Assembly (NCBI GenBank): GCA_033239005.1
Contig: BSQZ01000001.1
Coordinates: 15,305,500-15,369,499, forward strand
DNA from: Lamellibrachia satsuma
Lineage: Eukaryota > Annelida > Polychaeta > Sabellida > Siboglinidae
Length of the DNA stretch: 64,000 bases
Direction: 5' to 3'
Below are positions 36,145-64,000 of the stretch, in pieces (the stretch's first letter is position 1; every line of letters starts with the position of its first letter). The notes beneath the pieces are model-generated. The model had not been told where the DNA came from. It made no database searches and worked only from the letters and a program-made list of their open reading frames with translations. Position numbers and translations under genes: made by a program.

Positions 36145-36979
36145 GATATATACAAGGATCACAATTTACCATTTTATCCCAACCGGTCCTATCATGGCTT
36201 TAACACCCGTACGTTTGATGATATTCATATTAATAGAATAAAACATGAATTTGCCAAAAGATGTATTAGGTATGACATACCTTAATTGTAAATAATACTT
36301 CGAATCTAATAAAAAATAAGATTGTTACACATAGTTTACACAGGTTTTCCTGTTATGTTAAGAAACACCTTTTACAAAATTACCAAAATCTTTGTTCAGT
36401 ACCAAATTGCTTTATATGTCAACAATATCATTAGTTGCACCTCCCTGGTCTGTTACTCTGTTATTTTATATAAATGTAACTCTGCATAAACATTTATTAT
36501 AATGCACTAAACTTAACATTTTTGAAATGTCTGCTTGGAAAAAAATTTTAAATTCTGTTTGCCGGTTTTTTTCTTCAAAATCCTTCCTAGTGACATTATT
36601 TTTGATTGAGAATAGATGCATTTGTGTTTTCTTTTTCATGAAAATTGTTTACAGGTACTAATTTATTAAGTTTATTTCATTAGGGTGGCTTCTACGATAG
36701 CGATTAATATTGGTCTTTCTAGAAGTCTCCCTGACCCATTAAAATATGCTTCGTTCTAAAACCACAGTTAGCCAAAGTGAACACTGCAGGTTTTGTATTT
36801 TGTGTTTGTCTGTTTGTTTTTCAATTACAATTAACAAATTAATGTAATTTTGTTTCCTTAAGATAAATGAACTTAAACTTGGATTTTGTTTATAAAAGAT
36901 TGTACTGTTATTGGTAACTGTGATAATATTATGTTTGTATTACTTTGGGTTCAATAAACTTTTTCCGATTCCGATTCAC
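36145..36979 (+). mobile_element. LINE 3' end related to 5245-6342
   Basis: Contains NRIKHEFAKRCIRYDIP and KIVTHSLHRFSCYVKKHLLQ in broken frame, equivalent to KHEFAKKILKYNLP and KIVTHSLKGFSSYAKNYMLQ in the earlier copy. The 3' UTR has the GGGTGGCTTCTACGATAGCG hairpin (36689-36725) and a TTCCGA tail (36962-36976). Confidence 0.82.
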
Positions 36980-37033
36980 AAAGCTTGTACATCAGTAAAT
37001 GTTGTGCAAATGCGCTTAATAAAGCTACATATC

Positions 37034-37500
37034 TCAAAAGCCACCACACATCTTGAAAAATCCATGTTGGCTGCCGGAAATTGTGTTACGCACATGGTTA
37101 TACAATGAGTCATACACCACTTCCTCATACACTTTACTAAATAGCGGTAAGAGATAGGTATGTAGTTTCATTACCTCCCTTCTTATACACAGAAATAGCA
37201 TTTGCACATTTAAAACAGGTTGGAAAAGTTCCACACTTTAAGGACATATTAAAAAAGTACAGTTAGTGAACCTGCTAATTCTATGGCACATTCCCGGAGG
37301 ATTACACCTGATATATTATCAGGGCCACATGTTTCATTTACATTGGTGGTTCTTAGTACCCCGATAACATTATTATAAGGCACACTGATGTGTGTAATTA
37401 GGTCTGATTGAAAAGGGGGTATATTTGGATAATCAAGGTTATCTACCGATGTAGACAGATTGAAAACAGTTCGAAAATAGTTCCTACACTCCTTCCCATC
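37034..37500 (-). mobile_element. LINE reverse transcriptase fragment
   Basis: Minus strand: ECRNYFRTVFNLSTSVDNL, TTNVNETCGPDNISG, LRECAIELAGSL, then SKVYEEVVYDSLYNHVRN and ISGSQHGFF. This is the N-terminal RT region of a CR1/jockey-type LINE, with a short deletion. Confidence 0.8.
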
Positions 37501-37794
37501 ATCAATCCGACTCTGGATCAGTTACCTGTAAATGCATCATCAGCTACATCCCTACCTTCATTCAGGTCTTCACTGAAGGGATATAATCATCAAATAGATC
37601 ACTAACATTGTCTTTTATCTGTTCTTAACTTTTTACATTATGATTAAAAATTTTTTTAATTTTTTTTTTAACTTTTAATGTAATTTTTATACTGCTGCCT
37701 TTTAATCACTGGAAAAGTGCTCGCCCCGCATGTTATTCCCCATGTAGAGTTTATTCCTTGATACTCGGGGCATCTACAGTATTATAAAGAAAGA
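37501..37794 (+). mobile_element. LINE C-terminus and 3' UTR
   Basis: Frame SATSLPSFRSSLKGYNHQID is the usual LINE ORF2 end. The 3' UTR has the CCCC...GGGG structure (37738-37778) shared with 25528-25568 and ends TTATAAAGAAAG. Confidence 0.65.
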
Positions 37795-37974
37795 AAATTA
37801 TACAGAGAAATAGTAACATACACAATTAAAAATTATTTATAAAATAAGTATGTTAATCTGGTTTTCAATAAAGTTTAAAGAATAATCTTTACTGGGAGAA
37901 ACATCTTGAATGTCTTCCAAAGGTTGTCGGGGTCAAGCCACACTTTAGTAGGTTTTTTCATAACTAGTGTCAGT

Positions 37975-38945
37975 CAGTTCTGTAGTTGTTCGTCTTCTTG
38001 CTAGCTTATTTGTCTCCATCATACAATATGCACTGCCTATGTGGTTGTACGGAATATTCCAAATGAGGCCTAACTATTGCTTTGTACAGGGATATAATTA
38101 GCTCTTTATCCTGATGTTATATTTCTCCTAATTAGCCTGAGAATGTGGTAACACTGAGGATGCAATCCCACATTGCTCTGAAACTTGAACTTGTTTCCCA
38201 ATTTTTAATAACATTTGCCATTTTTCTGACCATTTGTCCAGATCTTAGTTTATCGCCATCTCCGTTAACCTTTCTAAACACTTGTTTGCAAAATTAAGTA
38301 CTTTGCTTGACATCATCTTCCAAGTCATCTATCTTTGATGTGTCAGTTTATCAAAAGCTTTCTGAAAATCTAAGTAGACAATATCTACTTGTAATCTTTC
38401 ACCTGCCCACATTGCTTCATTAATTAGAGACCATAAAATGGTCCCTAATTAATGTTTCTAATAATCTGCATACTACTCAGTGATTTATGATTTTCAGACT
38501 TGTTTCTTGATAATTTTTGTATAGCTTCTTTCCACTACAAAGGTACAGTGTATTGTAAAAAGGTGAAAGCATTTCCTAGTTAGTGGTACATGAATCTGTT
38601 CTACTGTTTGTAGTGTAGGTGTTATTCTATCAACTCCAGGTGATTTATTATCCACTTTTATTTTCTTATCTACAAATTCAGGAATTACAATTAACTGATC
38701 TGATTTATACCACTAAAATTAATTAACTGGCACTGGTAATGGACTGCTATCTTCCCTGGTAAATGTCGAGCTGAAATACCCATTTAGGTCCTATGCCATT
38801 TCAAATCCATCTGATATTATGTTTCCAGCATTGTTTTCGAGTTGTCCGACCTTATCTCAACGTTCTGTTTACTCCTTACAGAAATGCACTGAAATTCTTG
38901 CTGTTGTTTTTATATTACAACATTTTTAATTGGCAACAAACTTAA
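37975..38945 (-). mobile_element. Old CR1/L2-like LINE fragment, relative of 2541-3527
   Basis: Minus-strand sequence aligns by eye with 3040-3480 (for example AACTATTGCTTTGTACAGGG against AACTATTGCTTTATAAAGAG on the + strand), then extends further 5' into the RT palm with a QKAFDKL-like segment near 38350. Heavily mutated. Confidence 0.72.
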
Positions 38946-39097
38946 CAATGAGGCTCTGAGTCTCAACAGTGACATATTAAATTACAGTATAACAACTACA
39001 ACTGCATAAGCAACAGCCCATCTACCTCTGTTTATCAATTAAATCAGGTATTAAAATCTCTGATTTGGTCATATTAGTGAACAACAATACATTGGGG

Positions 39098-63592
<24,495 letters not shown>

Positions 63593-63784
63593 CTGTAAAG
63601 TGACAAACAATGTCATTGTCACAAGTCAAAATATGCTTAAGCTAAAAAACAACATAGGCCTATTAATTGTGATTATTGCGAAAGTGTTATCTAGATTTAT
63701 CTATCATGAGAGGCAGAAGAGACAAATACCTACTACGACAGTTTTGGAACACAAATATATTTTTGCTACCAGGCGGTGCCAATG

Positions 63785-64000
63785 ATAGACTATTTCATAC
63801 TAGTCATATTATTTACTAGTCTGTGGAATAGTCTGCAAGTCTCGGACTAGTGTTAATTTTGAACCCTGTTCATTATTTAGACCAACAATATTGGTCAGTC
63901 ATATATTAATTATATACATAGTATATATAATATAGACACTCATGCATACATAGTTACATACAGAGTACACAGTAAGAATATATTGTTTTCGCATACCCAT
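63785..64000. other. Right edge, GK intron
   Basis: AT-rich intron upstream of GK exon a; earlier GK exons were not found up to 64000. Confidence 0.6.

Overview
This window is animal nuclear DNA. It holds spliced genes with GT-AG introns, intron positions and codon phases that fit metazoan gene families, long repeat-filled introns, many non-LTR retrotransposon remnants, hAT-type and TTAA-type DNA transposons, and long TA and CA microsatellites. Nothing bacterial, such as operons or ribosome binding sites, is present. The repeat types (CR1/L2-like and RTE LINEs, P2X7-domain transposon genes, hAT families with low-complexity ends) suggest a marine invertebrate. I cannot name the phylum from the sequence alone.

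Three host genes are supported. The 3' part of the mitochondrial ATP synthase subunit g gene (ATP5MG) lies on the + strand at the left edge (276-2132). A complete coding sequence for lathosterol oxidase (SC5D, sterol C5-desaturase), three coding exons and 282 residues, lies on the + strand at 26635-30365. The 3' twelve exons of a glycerol kinase gene (GK), 382 residues including the C-terminus, lie on the - strand from 63592 to 39098; its first exons are beyond the right edge. SC5D and GK converge, with a graveyard of broken LINEs between them (32.7-38.9 kb). I found no rRNA, tRNA, CRISPR array or host toxin gene.

The rest is mostly mobile DNA. 1.2-1.7 kb: a short hAT-type element with perfect 8-bp target duplication. 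2.5-6.3 kb: two 5'-truncated LINEs. 7.39-14.85 kb: a probable 7.5-kb TTAA-flanked DNA transposon carrying pieces of a P2X7-type zinc-binding domain gene and split by a 2.1-kb hAT-type insertion, which itself holds a possible MULE remnant. 15.25-19.4 kb: a nearly full-length RTE-type LINE inserted into a palindrome-rich repeat that was later duplicated in tandem. 19.8-21.1 kb: a 1.26-kb element with GGCCCGG-rich ends. 27.1-28.6 kb: a solo LTR in SC5D intron 1. 41.3-42.4 and 59.8-63.0 kb: further hAT-type elements in GK introns. 47.9-50.5 kb: a two-ORF LINE lacking its 3' half.

The most unusual points are these. Tandem arrays lie close upstream of many GK splice acceptors, and in two cases the array is made of the exon-intron junction itself. 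A P2X7-type domain sits in a TTAA transposon. Diverged hAT-type elements share an interior but have different terminal repeat words. LINE 3' tails carry stem-loops, one with a compensatory base change and one with pseudoknot topology.
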